From NCBI GenBank assembly GCA_905221605.1, contig CAJNDS010002088.1, positions 530,001-594,000 of the forward strand: a stretch of 64,000 nucleotides of DNA, read 5' to 3'. The notes beneath the pieces were generated by a model. That model searched no databases and was not told the origin of the DNA. It was given only the letters and a program-made list of their open reading frames with translations. Made by a program: the position numbers and the translations under genes. The stretch comes from Symbiodinium natans. Its lineage: Eukaryota > Sar > Dinophyceae > Suessiales > Symbiodiniaceae. Numbering within the stretch: the first letter of the stretch is position 1; every line of letters starts with the position of its first letter. Positions 1 through 10,967 of the stretch are shown in pieces.

Positions 1-400
1 AGCACTTTGTTTTTCAGACGGTTTACTGGAGAGTTTGGATGACAGTCTGACTAGTATGCAAACCTTCTAAATCAAGCCTCTTTGCCTCTTTGCCTTGGAT
101 CGATCATGAGTGCAATTCAGCCATTCATTTACCAGTTGTTCGGGCTCTGGTTTGGGGTTTGGGGTTTGGGGTTTGTCAGCTTCGATTCTCCCGAAAGAAG
201 CCAACGGCCAATATGAGGGGCCCCCACGCTGTTAAACTTTTGAAGAAGCCCGAAACCCTACACCCGACTTACGCTAGACTCGTAAACCTCTTGCAAGCCC
301 TAAACTCTAATTCAACCCCTGGTAGACCCTAACCCTAAACCCTAAACCCTGAAACCTCTAACCCAAAACCCTAGACCCTAAACCCTAAACCCTCTAAAAC
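1..400. other. Left margin, no firm gene
   Basis: Degenerate CCCTAAA/TTTAGGG units fill most of 240-400. The first 70 bases may hold the last exon of a gene to the left: a TTTTTCAG acceptor is followed by an open frame (GLLESLDDSLTSMQTF, then stop). It is too short to be sure. Nothing else is visible. Confidence 0.3.
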
Positions 401-415
401 AACGCGGAAGCCAGG

Positions 416-480
416 TGCAGCTGCTGCGTCCGGTAGAGGACGTGGCCCCGTTGTGTCGGCTAAAGCGCGGGCCTCTGCTC
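416..480 (+). CDS. Candidate internal exon, unrecognised
   Basis: An island between telomere-like arrays with an open frame reading QLLRPVEDVAPLCRLKRGPL. It lies after a CAG and before a GT (CTCG/gtaaac). CCCTAAA units lie on both sides. No family is recognised. The codon content looks coding, but no partner exon has been tied to it, so membership in the gene ending at 3654 is only a guess. Confidence 0.3.
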
Positions 481-650
481 GGTAAACCCTAAACCCGAAA
501 CCCGAAACCCTAAACCCTAAACCCTAAGCCCTAAGCCCTAAACCCTAAACCCGAAACCCTAACCCCAGCTCTAACCCCTAAACCCTATAAACTAAACCCT
601 AAGCCCTCAACCCTAAACCCTCATCGCCTGAACACGGACGCGGGTTCCCA

Positions 651-730
651 AAGACTCCACTACCCCTTAACCCTCTCATATTTTGGGGGATGTGCAAGGA
701 ATGCTCCTTAATTAAGGGGTATTGCAGTCC
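651..730. repeat. Foldback (MITE-like) element, family E copy
   Basis: The left arm AAGACTCCACTACCCCTTAA is answered by TTAAGGGGTATTGCAGTCC on the right. It is an imperfect relative of the cleaner copy at 55934-56037. There is no coding capacity. Confidence 0.5.
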
Positions 731-898
731 CTGAGTTCCTAATTAAGTGGAGCTCCTTCATACTTGGTCTCCTTGTTTGGGGTCTACGCTAGCACAGTCC
801 AGTTATCGCTCAAACATCTTTATCCCCAAAACCTGCACCCTAAACCATAAACCCTTCAACTCGAGGCTATAAACCCTCCATGAGATCTCAAGCACCAG

Positions 899-952
899 GT
901 CCGGCGAGTGCTTCGGCGAATTGTCGTTACTGTACAACACGTGGGAAGCTGA
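899..952 (+). CDS. Candidate internal exon, unrecognised
   Basis: After CAG, the frame reads SGECFGELSLLYNTWEAE and ends before GT. The island is isolated by repeats and codon use is balanced. No family is recognised. It could belong to the gene that ends at 3654. Confidence 0.35.
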   Translation, partial: VRRVLRRIVVTVQHVGS

Positions 953-1603
953 GTTTTTGCTTGCTTGAACTCAGTTAAGGGTTTAGGATTTCGGGTTTAG
1001 GGTTAAGGGTATTAAGGTTTAGGGATTAGGCGGTTTTGGAGCCAATGCCTGGAAGTAGGAGGATTAGTGTCGTTGCATCTCGGACCGTCGAAGCCCCCGG
1101 CCCCTGTGAGCCCCGCACTGCAACTAGGGTTTAGGGTTTAGGGTTTAATTAGGGTTTCGGGTTTAGGGTTTAGGGTTTGGGGTTTAGGGTGTAGGGTTTG
1201 GGGTTTAGGGTGTAGGGTTTAGGGTTTAGGCAACGATGCGACCCTGAAGCCTTGGTCAACATCAGGCGCAGTTAAGCAGAGTTCCATCTACGAAGGACCA
1301 CACACACAGGCACACACATGCAAGCTCCTACCCTAGACTCGAATTCCAGAAGTGCCCCCAGGCGCAAGCTACCGCTGAACCCTACTTAAAACCCGGAAGC
1401 CCTAACGCCCTACCCCTTTGAATACTCTTAAAGGTTTTAACTAATGTGCTAACGGCCTAGACTTAAACCCTACCACCCTGCCGCTCTACAGCCCTCAGGT
1501 ATCTGGGGGTAATACTCTAATCCTTGGCTCCAAGACGCGGCCCCACCCTTTTTAAGCGTTCAGGGTGTAAGGTACGTAAGGGTTTAGGGCTTGGGTCATG
1601 TTC

Positions 1604-1780
1604 ACAACCCCCCCCCCCCCACCCCCCCCCAACCCCCCCCCCCCCAACCCCCCCCACCCCCCAACCCCCCCAACCCCCTCCAACCCCCCCCAACCCCCCC
1701 CCCCCCCCCCGCCCCCCCTAAACCCTAAACCCTAAACCCTGAACCCCATAAACCCTAAACCCTAAACCCCCCCCCCCCCA
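1604..1780. repeat. Poly-C tract with CCCTAAA units
   Basis: Long cytosine runs broken by single A or T residues, then a few CCCTAAA units. It would form G-quadruplexes on the minus strand. The proline-rich frame here is an artefact of the tract. Confidence 0.8.
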
Positions 1781-2236
1781 ACAGACTGGAAAGGCGCCAC
1801 TTGGCCACATGCAAGTCTGTGGAGCCCTCTGTCGCCGGGATGCCCGGTGGTGCCGGTGTTTTGCTCTTTGCGTTAAAGCCCCAAAGACCCGTGAACCCTA
1901 CTTGTAACTGCCTGAACCCGAAACCCAAGTTGTAGAGGTTGAGGGTGTAACCCTAACTGCCTGAACCCGAAACCCAAGTTGTAAAAGGTTTAGGGTGTGG
2001 CTGAGGCTGCTTTGGTGGAACTCATGTTAAGCCTCAAACTCTCTAAGCCCCAAACCCTGAAGCCAATCCACTCTAGAGGGGTGTTCCTAAAGCCGAAGCC
2101 CTAAACGGGTCGATGGGTGCTTGCAGAAGTTCAAGGGGGGGATGTCTCTTTGGTCTTGCGGGTTGATGGGCTTGCTGTTTTCTGGAGATCTAGGGTGTTT
2201 TAGAGAGCTCTGGAGAGTTGTGCGAAGTGGAACCGG

Positions 2237-2450
2237 GAGGGGGGGGGGGGGGGGGGGGGAGTGTGCATTTGTTTTTAGGTGGCTGCTTGTATACCTATGG
2301 ATAGGAGTGCGTGTGTATATATATATATTTATGCATACATACATATATATATATATAGATGTGTATTTATATATGTATGCATATGTATATGTATGTATAT
2401 GTGTATATACGTATATGTGCATATATATATATATCTATATATATGCACCT
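2237..2450. repeat. Poly-G run followed by TA/TG microsatellite
   Basis: A run of about 20 G is followed by 130 bases of alternating TATATG/TATGTA units. The Y/I-rich reading frames over it on both strands are repeat artefacts. An island at about 2450-2558 just downstream ends GAAG/gtgagg and could be an exon, but nothing identifies it. Confidence 0.75.
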
Positions 2451-3490
2451 ACAATATTATCAAGAACACGTGCGTGCTTAGTGTCGGCTGGGGCGACGCG
2501 ACAACTTGGAGCCAGAAGGCCTCACGACGGGACGACGCTGGGAGGGGGTGGCGCAGAAGGTGAGGGCTGCCATTGAAAGCTGGGGTTTAGGGTTTAGGGT
2601 TTAGGGTTTAAGGTTTAGGGTTTAGGGTTTAGGGTAAGGTGGGAGGCATGTAGGGGTGGCCGAGGGGAGCTGTGAGATAGTTGGCAGGGGGGAGGGGGGT
2701 TGAAATGAGGGGAGTGCATAGGATTAGGGGTTCGGGTGAGACAACAAAGCGGGGGTGGGCCCAGCCAGGGAAATACGTTTACCCCTGTTTTTGGGGAACT
2801 GCTAATCTACATCTTGTTCGGCGGTCATGGGCCTCGAAACTCACTACACGATGACGTAAGCCCCAAACCCTAAACCTGAACCCAAAGCCCTCGACCGAAG
2901 GTTTATGCGATTCCCTACAAGGCCTTCAAAAAGCGAGGCTCTCAGGTGTGTCTGGCGTTTGGGTTTAGAGTTTAGGGTTTAGGGTTTAACTATAGGATTC
3001 TCATTTTTTGGGCTTAGGCTTTTGAACTGTCTAAGCCCTCTCAGTTTGTTTGGTTTGGCGCGGGCGGGGGGGGGGGGGGTTCTGGTTAAGGACGTGGGTC
3101 TCGAAGTCTGTTGGGGTCGGAACGGCTTATTCTGGGTGCGGTCGAGAATCTTTGAGGTACAACCATGGCGCTTTACCAGTGCGCAGCATGCTTTGCGATG
3201 GTAACTCATGTGACCTCAAGTAGCGGTACCGCACTTCTTGCTGCTAGTAGCGCGCGAACTGCCTGTTGTTTGATGCGCCACAACAGGGGGGGGGTGCATT
3301 CTTCGAGACCAAGGGTTGTAGGTCTGGTAGTTCTGTTTCGCTGAGAGTATGATTGCAGATTTGAAATCTTAAGCTTCATCTGCATATGCGATGTCTTGTG
3401 AAGTTGGAGGTCACAATTTCAGCTGGCATGTGAAGGGTTTTCTAGCCTGAGATAGGCGTGTTGTTTGCAGTTGACGTTTCTGACGATTAG

Positions 3491-3654
3491 CGAGACTTCG
3501 TGAGGAAGCCGCGGAGTTTACCTTGCTCGCACACAAGCTGGCCGAACCTTTTACTTTCAGTTGCCTGAAACCACATGACATGGCATCGCCAACGCCGGGG
3601 CAACCTGTTTTCGTTCCATCAGCAAGCAACTTCCTAGACCATGAACAACACTGA
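3491..3654 (+). CDS. Terminal exon of an unrecognised gene
   Basis: After an AG acceptor (GATTAG) the frame opens for 54 residues. It reads RLREEAAEFTLLAHKLAEPF, continues through a stretch including FVPSASNFLDHEQH, and stops at TGA 3652-3654. The composition is ordinary globular protein, with a charged helix first and then a Pro/Ser-rich tail. The region holds no telomere-like repeat, unlike its surroundings. Upstream exons probably lie among the islands at 416, 899 and 3160-3200, where an ATG exon MALYQCAACFAM before GTAACT is possible. The links are unproven and no family is recognised. Confidence 0.5.
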
Positions 3655-3984
3655 ATTCAAGTCCCAAAAAGCAGAACCCAAAACATCTTCAACCCTATCC
3701 AAGGTGCTTTGGAAGGAGAGAAGGTCGTCCTCAGGACTGACCGTTGGCTGTCACACTCTTTCGGGCCCTAACGGCCCTAACCAAACCCTAAACCCGAAAG
3801 TGGCCCTCAGCCTGACCCTTGCCCCAAATCGAAACACTATGCAAGATTCTTGGTGCAGGAGCGAAGTCTCCTTGGGTTGGGCACCAACCTAACCCCTCAA
3901 CCCTAAATTCAGGCTTCCGGGGCAGAGATTTTCGTGAGTGACCCACAGAGTTGCATCAGGGTTTAGGGTCTAAGGTATCCCTTC

Positions 3985-5553
3985 ATGAGCGGAGAGCCCC
4001 ACGCCCGGTGCCAGATGTTTGGATTGCCTGGCACTTGGCGCTACGGCACCACGTCTGGGAGGGTCGACCCCCTCATTTAAGAAATGGGCTCAGGGTTAGA
4101 AGGGATCAGCACCCTAAACCATGAATCCTAAACCCTGAGCCCTAAACGCAAAACCCTGAACCAACACCCTAAACCCCGAATCTTAGACGGCAGTGGCCCG
4201 TTGCCATTGCCAGGAAAACGCCTGGATCAAGCTGCTGGACGAGGCCTAGGAACCTTGCGGGAGTGAGATCGGGGTTTAAGGTGGTTTGGTTTAGGGTTTA
4301 GGGTTCAGGGCCTAAGGGAGGTTCATGGACATGAAGCGCAAGAGCAGATTCAATCCAAAACCCCAAAACCCGGAGAACCTACCCTCTGAGACATGAGATT
4401 TTAGGGTTTAGGGTTAGGGTTTAGGGCTAAGGTTTGGGAGTTTCGGGTACTGCTCCGTGTACTTTCAGAACGCCGGTGACACGTGCCCATGATGTCCGTT
4501 TGAGCTCCAGCCCTTTCCAAAAAGCAGGGGGCGTAACGCCTTAGTAAGCCCCTAAGTCCGGGCATTTGGGAGGTCCATGTGGTGTTTCTGAGTCCCGGAA
4601 CCCTAAACCCTAAACCCTAAACCCTAAACCCTGAGAAGCAGCGCTTGCCTCAGGTCAACTTCCTCAATCCCCTGGTCCGTTCCGAGCGAGCAGAGGCCTG
4701 GTCGGCTTTTTTGGCTTAGCCTTGGTTTAGTTAGGGTTTAGGGTTAGGGTTTAGGGTTTAGGGTTTAGGGTTTAGGGTTTAGGGTTTAGGGTTTAGGGTT
4801 CAGGGTTCAGGGTTTAGGGTTTAGGGTTTAGGGTTTAGGGTTTAGGGTTTAGGGTTTAGGGCTTAGGGCTTAGGGTTTAGGGTTTCCGGTTTAGGGTTCA
4901 GGCTTCAGGTTCAGGGTTTAGAGTTCAGGGTTTGGGGCTTAGGGTTTGGGAAGGGCTCAAAGGGCTCAGGTGCTCAAGGGCTTAGCGGGCCTAGGCTTCG
5001 TTAGAGAGTCGGCTCTTCGGTTGTGTGGCCATTTACGCCTGCTTGAGGTAGGGTATAGGGTTTAGGGTTTAGGGTTCTGGGTTTAGGGTTTAGGGTGCAG
5101 TGTTTAGGATTCAGGGTTTAGGGTTCAGGGTTTTGGGTTCAGGGTGATCTTGGTCTGGGTAGGCCCTTTAGTTTGTTTTTTTTTTTTTTTTTTTTTTTTT
5201 CATATTCCCCTACTGGATATTGGGTTTAAGAGAATCACGTATACCGAGACCCCTGTGAGAATCCAAAAAGTGGATCCCTTTAAGGGTTCCTTACAAATGA
5301 CCTAAAAGTAGTATAGCGTACCATTTTTGGGGGCTCTACTTTTTGGATCCTCCCAGGAGCCTGGGTAGGAATGTTTGCTCAGTGGGTTGGATGGGCCAAC
5401 CTACTGTAGCAATTCTGGCTTCAGGGGTTTAAGGTTCAGCGGTTTAGGGTTTAGGGTTTAGGGTTCTTCCAGTACTCATCGACTCCACGGAACCTGAACA
5501 AACGAGCCGTCGCTCTAGACCTAGCTTCACTTGAACCCGCTATCCATAAATAA
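3985..5553 (+). CDS. Five-exon gene, unrecognised ~105 aa protein
   Basis: Exons 3985-4062 (ATG; MSGEPHARCQMFGLPGTWRY...), 4214-4243 (ENAWIKLLDE), 4654-4704 (VNFLNPLVRSERAEAWS), 4970-5047 (VLKGLAGLGFVRESALRLC...) and 5473-5553 (YSSTPRNLNKRAVALDLA..., TAA stop). All junctions are phase 0, all acceptors are AG, and donors are GT, GC, GC and GT. The product is mostly helical by eye, with leucine-rich amphipathic stretches, and has no signal peptide or membrane segment. It may be helical-repeat-like, but no family is recognised. Introns are 150-430 bases and mostly telomere-like repeat. The first exon is the least certain; another small exon may sit near 4469. The intron at 5048-5472 contains a foldback element. 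Confidence 0.55.
4731..4960 (+). repeat. TTTAGGG array inside an intron
   Basis: Some 25 near-perfect TTTAGGG units, decaying at the right into TTCAGGG and GGCTTAGGG variants. It lies wholly between the third and fourth exons of the gene at 3985-5553, so it is an interstitial array rather than a chromosome end. Confidence 0.9.
5251..5357. repeat. Foldback (MITE-like) element, family F
   Basis: The left arm (GAGAATCCAAAAAGTGGATC) pairs with TCTACTTTTTGGATCCTCCC on the right. A second, half copy of this family starts at 33117. It is non-coding and sits in the last intron of the preceding gene. Confidence 0.6.
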
Positions 5554-5876
5554 AGGGATTTGGGAGGGGGGGGACCCTACTCCCTCATGGTTCCCCCTAT
5601 AGTTCTACCTAAGTGTCCCAGTTCTCCCGAAGTCTCCCTCCGCTTTCCTCAGGTTCCCTCGGTGTACTTTCAGCCCCCGCCCTAACTTTCTTAAGGATGC
5701 ACAACTTGGCAGCCTGAAGCCACAATCGCAGCTCAAAGAATCAAACCGAAACGAAATCCGAAGTTTAGGGTCATGGACTTAGGGGGCTGTTTTGCACCAG
5801 TACTCCCTCTTCTGGGTCCCTTGCAGAAGGAATCCTGCTGGCACAGCCCTAAACCCTAAACCGTCGCTGTCGCAAG

Positions 5877-5936
5877 GTGGCACGGAATGCTGTGGGGACG
5901 TTCAGCACCGGCCTTGGAGATTCTTTTCAGCTGGGG
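5877..5936 (+). CDS. Candidate exon, unrecognised
   Basis: CAAG precedes 20 codons reading VARNAVGTFSTGLGDSFQLG, followed by a GC donor (GGGG/gcttta). A second open island follows at 5972-6050 (GAGTVEGCVGRISICALF..., stop). They could be the last two exons of a small gene. The remaining 300 bases up to 6450 hold a degenerate foldback sequence and scattered heptamers. Confidence 0.35.
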
Positions 5937-6464
5937 GCTTTAGGGTTTTAATAAATTCCCTGGGTTGCTCTCAGGGTGCAGGAACGGTCGAGGGTTGTGT
6001 TGGACGAATAAGCATATGTGCCCTTTTTGTTGATACCTTGATACTCTGAAAGATGTGCTTTGCTGGAGACACCTCAAACCCTAAACCCTCAACCCCAATG
6101 GGCAGTTCGTATCAACCTCCTTCGCCCGAAATGATGCCAAAGGGCCAGTGTTTGACCCTGGGGGTCCCTTAATACGCTAGCAACCCCACTTCAACCTCTC
6201 ATGTGTAGTTACAAGCAGGGTTGCAAGGGCCCTAAATATTATAGGGTCCTTAAGGGAGGGGGATCATGGGGGTAGGTGCCTATATAGGGAACCTCAGGGA
6301 AGACTTGGGAGCCTTAGGAAGTAGTCTAGTGGGAACCTTGCGCTAAACCCCTAAACCCTACATACTTCTACCCATGCTTATGGCCTAAAAACCTCCCCGT
6401 GTGCCCGAAACCCGAAACCCTAAGCCCGGTTTAGGGTTGAGGGTTTAGAGTTTAGAGTTCAAAA

Positions 6465-6591
6465 GTTTGCCTGCCCGGAGCACATGGCACGAGAAGCTTC
6501 GGAGAGAACGAGGCTGACAAAAATAGAAAGAGGGCAGACTTCAAATGCGAAAAAAACTCGGAAGCGCGAGCCCTCTCTACATCCCTAGGGT
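6465..6591 (+). CDS. Candidate coding island, basic tail
   Basis: The frame KFACPEHMAREASERTRLTK continues through a lysine/arginine-rich stretch (NAKKTRKREPSLHP) to a TAG at the edge of a TTTAGGG array. It may be the end of one gene or, from the internal ATG, the start of another. No family is recognised. Confidence 0.35.
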
Positions 6592-6652
6592 TTAGGGTTT
6601 AGGGTTATAGGGTTTAGGGTTTAGGGTTTAGGGTAATCAGTTAGTAAGTACC

Positions 6653-6853
6653 ATGAACCTCCAAGTACCGGGACAGGAAAAGGCAAAAGAAAACCGGCAG
6701 GTCCTGGAAAAAGGCCCGGCGCTGCTGCGTCTCAGCATCGGCACGTGTGCGCGAGTCGCGAGGGAATTGTTTTCGCAGGCGCAGATCGAGCTGGCCAAAC
6801 AAAGTCATCCAACACGCCGCCAGGGTCGGCGGACTCCGTATTTCAAACCATAA
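6653..6853 (+). CDS. Small basic protein or terminal exon
   Basis: An open frame of 66 codons, ending in TAA. The part from 6779 follows a convincing acceptor (TTGTTTTCGCAG) and reads AQIELAKQSHPTRRQGRRTP, so the solid piece is probably a terminal exon 6779-6853. The upstream half (QEKAKENRQVLEKGPALLRL) is in the same frame and also looks coding. The ATG itself lies in the end of a foldback element (ACCATGAACCTCCAAGTA), so it may not be a true start. Confidence 0.4.
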   Translation: MNLQVPGQEKAKENRQVLEKGPALLRLSIGTCARVARELFSQAQIELAKQSHPTRRQGRRTPYFKP

Positions 6854-7333
6854 ACCCTCTATCAAAACCCAAACCCTAAACCCTAAACTCCGGGCCCAAC
6901 AACCTTGACTCCCTTAAACCCTAAACCCTAAACCCCAAGCCCTCTTAACCCCAAACCAAGCCGGACCAAGCCCTCTAAACCCCTGGACCCCAAACACTAG
7001 AAAACCCGAACCCCCAAAGTCCTCCCAACAAAAGTTCTCAGGGTTTAGGGTCCCAAGGTCCTGAACCACGGAAGGCATGAGCAGGTAGCCAGCCTTGGGA
7101 TCCTAAACCCTAAGCCCTAAATTACCCTAAACCCTAAATCCGAAACCCTTGAAACCGTCAGGCCCCTACAACCTTGAAACCCCAAAGCCCCCCCTGGCAA
7201 CCCTTAGCCTGGAAGCCGAAAAAACCCTTACAGCCCGAAATCCCCTTAGCAACATAACCACCCGAAACCTTAAACCCTCTAAACCCTCCTAAACCCTAAA
7301 CCCTACAGAAAGCTCCTATTAAAATCCCTACAG

Positions 7334-10300
7334 CAAGCCAGGCTTCAACCCCAACGAGATGGCCGCGACCTCGGGGTCTGCTAGTTCGCCGAGGGTTTGG
7401 CTGGGTTTTCTTTGGGGTTTAGGGTTTAGGGTTTAGGGTGAGGGTTTGGGTTTAGTGGTTTTTGCGGTGGCTTGGGTTCAGGATGTTTGCGGGTTTCGGA
7501 GGTAGGGACCCCAGTTAGGGGAGCTATAACCTGACTTATGACTACGGGGGCCCCTACTGGTAAGGTTCAGGGTTTAGGATTTAGGGTTTGGGTTCTAGGG
7601 TTTGGGGTTTGGGGTTTGGGGTGTACGGTTTAGGGCTTCTGGGGTCATAGAGGTGATGTACCGGACTGAGGGTGGAAATTCACCAAAGCCGTTGTGGGCT
7701 TTCTGGTTTAGGGTCTAGGGTTGGGGTTAAGGGCTTAGGAGGTTCCACCCTGGGTTTGGGCAACGTTTAGCTTCCGGAAGGGTTCGGGGTTTAGGGACAG
7801 AATGTCTCGAGGTGGTACTCTGGTTTGAACCCGAAAATTTGACGTGTTTGAATGTAATATTTCTGAACTAAACCCTAAACCCTAAACCCTAAACCCTAAA
7901 CCCTAAACCCTAAACCCTAAACCCTAAACCCTAAACCCCTGGGAGCAACAAAACAAAACCCAGAGAGCCCCCTACCATGAAGGGATCCTTATTTAGGGTT
8001 TAGGGTTTAGGGTTTAGGGTTTAGGGTTTAGGGTTTAGGGTTTAGGGTTTAGGGTTTAGGGTTTAGGGTTTAGGGTCGTCTTGATTAAGGCGCATGTGGG
8101 GCTGTCTGGGAATTCCCCAATTTCATAATTACTCTGCGCTGCTTTGTAAACCCTAGAACCTGAGGTGATGACACAAGGGGAGATCACTGAGAAGCTGTGG
8201 TTCGTGGTGGAGCGCGGCAGTCTGCAACCCAACATCTGTGAACTTGTTCAGCCCTGGCGATTTTAATTGTCAGGTTGTTTGTGGTTGGGTTTAGGCTTAG
8301 GGTTTAGGGTTTTAGTGTTCTTAGGGATTCGCATGGCTGCTGAAGGACTTCGGGCGCATCAACCAACAAAGGGTATACAGCTTATGTATTCCCAATATTC
8401 CAGAACTGTAGGTTTCTGGCTCTCCTGATTTGAAAGAAGGTTCCTTGAATTCTGCAAGTTCCCGTGCCCCTCCTAAACCCTAAACCCTTATAAACCCTAA
8501 ACCCTAAACCCTAAACCCTACTGAGGTTGCCAGGTCACCCAGAAAGATGAGTCAGGTCGGCCGGCGTAGAGCTTCGTAGGCTCAGGCTTTGGGGTTTGGG
8601 TGGATTAATTTAGGGTTTAAGGGTTTAGGGTTAGGGTTTAGGGGGTTTTTGGGCTTAGGGCTTAGGGCTTAGGGGGTTCGATTTACTGAGTGACCAGGGG
8701 CTCAGGGGCTACAACCAAGCTTTGAAAACATTTGTGCAAAGCACTTTCGTAACATACTTTATCAGGTTTACGATGGACCATAGGCAGTTCTCTTATTTTT
8801 TCGCGATTTTCACCGTTTTAACGTCAAAGGTTTTGTGTAAGGTTTCGGGTTTGGAGGCGTGGTCTTGTGCTTCCGGGTTGCTGGCTTCAGGGCCGTCGCC
8901 AGAAAGAAACTCAAAGCCCCACAACCTGAAACTCCGGGGCTTGAGTGTTAATTTGGGTTTTAGGGTTTTAGGGTTTAGGGTTTAGGGTTTAATGAGGGTT
9001 TAGGGTTAGGCTACCATGTGGCTTGTAGAACGGGGTTTTAATCAAAACGCTTGTGTCCAAGGCAAAGCAGGTTCCCTTCTGACAAGGGTTCACCTTTGAA
9101 CGGCCTCGGTTTTCTTGATGGCCCATACCTTTCAAGGCCCTTCAGACCTTGGAGGCTCATGGGTCATGAGGGATAAACGTACCCGAAGCAGGGCTACAGG
9201 CATGGTCACAGACCTACAAACCTACTTATAAGCTTCCCATGAACCAAGAACGAACCCTGCACAATGTTCGCAATCTACCCCAAACCCTAAACCCTAAACC
9301 CTAAACCCTAAGAGCACCAGCCCAGTCCTTGGGGCTCTACTGACCCCAGGGCTCCACATCTCCAACTAATGCCAACAATCGGGGGTCACAAGATGTAGGT
9401 TTAGGGTTTAGGGTTTAGGGTGTAGGGTGTAGGGTGTAGGGTTTAGGCTTTAGGGTTTAGGGCTTAGGGCTTAGGGTTTAGGGTTGAGTCCTCGCGGGCG
9501 GAATTCCACGCAGGCCAGATCAAGGTGTCGGCGGAGCTTCGTCGAGGCATCGCGAAGGGTAGGTTTTTTTTTGACCTTTTGTGCATTTTCTGGGACCCGG
9601 AGTAGGCCCTTACTGTATTTCTTTGTTTTTTAAGGTTTAGGGTTTAGGGTTTAGGGTTTGACCTTTTTGGGCTTTATAGGGTTTAAGGTGTAGGGTTTGG
9701 GGTTTAGGGTTCAGGGTTTGGGCCTTTTTACCTCCTTGGGCATGTTCTAGGACCCCGAAGTAGGCCCTTTTTTTGTTTTTGAGGTTTAGGGTTTAGGGTT
9801 AGGGATACTAGGACCCGGAGTAGGCCCTTGTTTCGTTTTCTAGGGTTGGAGTTCCCTTAGAGCCCCCCAAAAACCAAAAAGGGTACCCTCGTTATTCCTA
9901 GGTTACTCCTGGGTCTAGTGTTGGAATGGTTCCCCTTTTTTTTTTGGGGGGGAAGGAACTCCGCACCTAGGTGTTCCCCCAAACCCCAAACCCTAAACCC
10001 TAAACCCTAACCCTAAACCCTAAACCCTAAACCCCTACATCTTCACTAAGGAATCGGCCTTTGCAGCGGGTACCCCTTAGACGCCAAAGGGTACCCTTTA
10101 TTGTTCGACAGGCTCAAAGTCGGGATGCATATACTTCCTAAGTTAAGGTGTCTCGCGAGGGTAGCCTCCAAAGCTTAAGCCCTAAAGCGTCTGTCTGGCC
10201 TGTGCTGGCTGCTCCATTAGCCTGCTTATTGACCGAACCGCCAAAGGGCTTAGGGTACGTAGCCCCTCAACCCAAAACCCCCTGGGCCCCAGCTCATTTG

Positions 10301-10967
10301 GAACCATGTCGGGCAGGCAACCATTTCGGCGAGCGCATGATTTTCCTCCAGCAGCCTGAGCCTCAGAGCAGAGAGTTTAAGGTTCAGGTTTGGGGCAAAG
10401 GGTTCAGGGTTTAGGGTTTAGGGTTACAAGGTTCAGGGTCTAAAGGGCTCAGGCCCGCAGGTCAGGGGCTCTCATGCAACCGACAAGCTCGCGAATTCAG
10501 AGAACTGGCCGCTTACATGGATGGCGCTTCATCGCTTAAAGCTGTCTCCACTCCCCTAACCCTAAACCCTAAACCCGAAACCCAAAGCCCTAAACTCGCC
10601 CCGGAAGCAGCTTTGTGCACCCAAGGCGTGCAGCGGAGTTCTCCGTGCAGGCGCCTGTGAAGGGAGTTGCAAGAGGAGTCAAATTGGGTTTAGGGTTTAG
10701 GCCTTTAGGGTGTACTTTAACCCTAAACCCTAAACCCTAAACCCTAAACCCTAAACCCTAAACCCTAAACCCTAAACCCTAAACGTAACCCAGGGACTCC
10801 CAGACCCCTCAATTCAAGAATTCCTTTAAAAACATAAGAGGGTTTCTTATATGCGTTAAGAAATTTTCCTTGATCAAGGGGTACTGGGTTCTCTGGGAAG
10901 AACCCAAAACCCGCCCTTCTGTACGTTTTTCAGAATTCCGACAAGGGGCTTTATGTCTGGAGCCTGC
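7334..10967 (+). CDS. Cyclic-nucleotide-binding-domain protein, partial exon set
   Basis: A chain of small plus-strand exons. 7334 to about 7393 reads KPGFNPNEMAATSGSASSP. About 8178-8266 reads GEITEKLWFVVERGSLQP, fitting the 'Gd..klyfVv.Gsl' strand pair of a CNB domain. 9489-9558 reads SSRAEFHAGQIKVSAELRRG. 10317 onward reads GNHFGERMIFLQQPE, the phosphate-binding-cassette signature G..FGE. 10461 onward reads SHATDKLANSENWPLTWMAL and HR, fitting the R.AT...L.LDR end of the domain. 10934 onward reads NSDKGLYVWSLQ, possibly the start of a second CNB domain. Such domains bind cAMP or cGMP in PKA regulatory subunits and PKG. Exact donors, the start and the stop are unresolved. An extra exon at about 7947-7985 (QQNKTQRAPYHE) is suggested by its flanking repeats. 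Confidence 0.5.
7865..8075. repeat. Inverted pair of telomere-like arrays
   Basis: About ten CCCTAAA units (7868-7937) are followed after 55 bases by about twelve TTTAGGG units (7992-8075). The island between them is open (QQNKTQRAPYHE, then a GA donor) and follows the exon-flanking pattern seen in the carrier and kinase genes. Confidence 0.8.
9815..9926. repeat. Foldback (MITE-like) element, family C
   Basis: The left end ACTAGGACCCGGAGTAGGC is answered by TATTCCTAGGTTACTCCTGG and GTCTAGT at the right. Fragments of the same left end occur at 9593 and 9750, so several insertions or partial duplications are stacked here. Confidence 0.6.

Noticed and set aside
2087-2576. Overlapping open frames on both strands rich in Tyr/Ile/Val and Gly
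   Set aside because: They lie on a G run and a TATATG microsatellite; composition explains the open frames.
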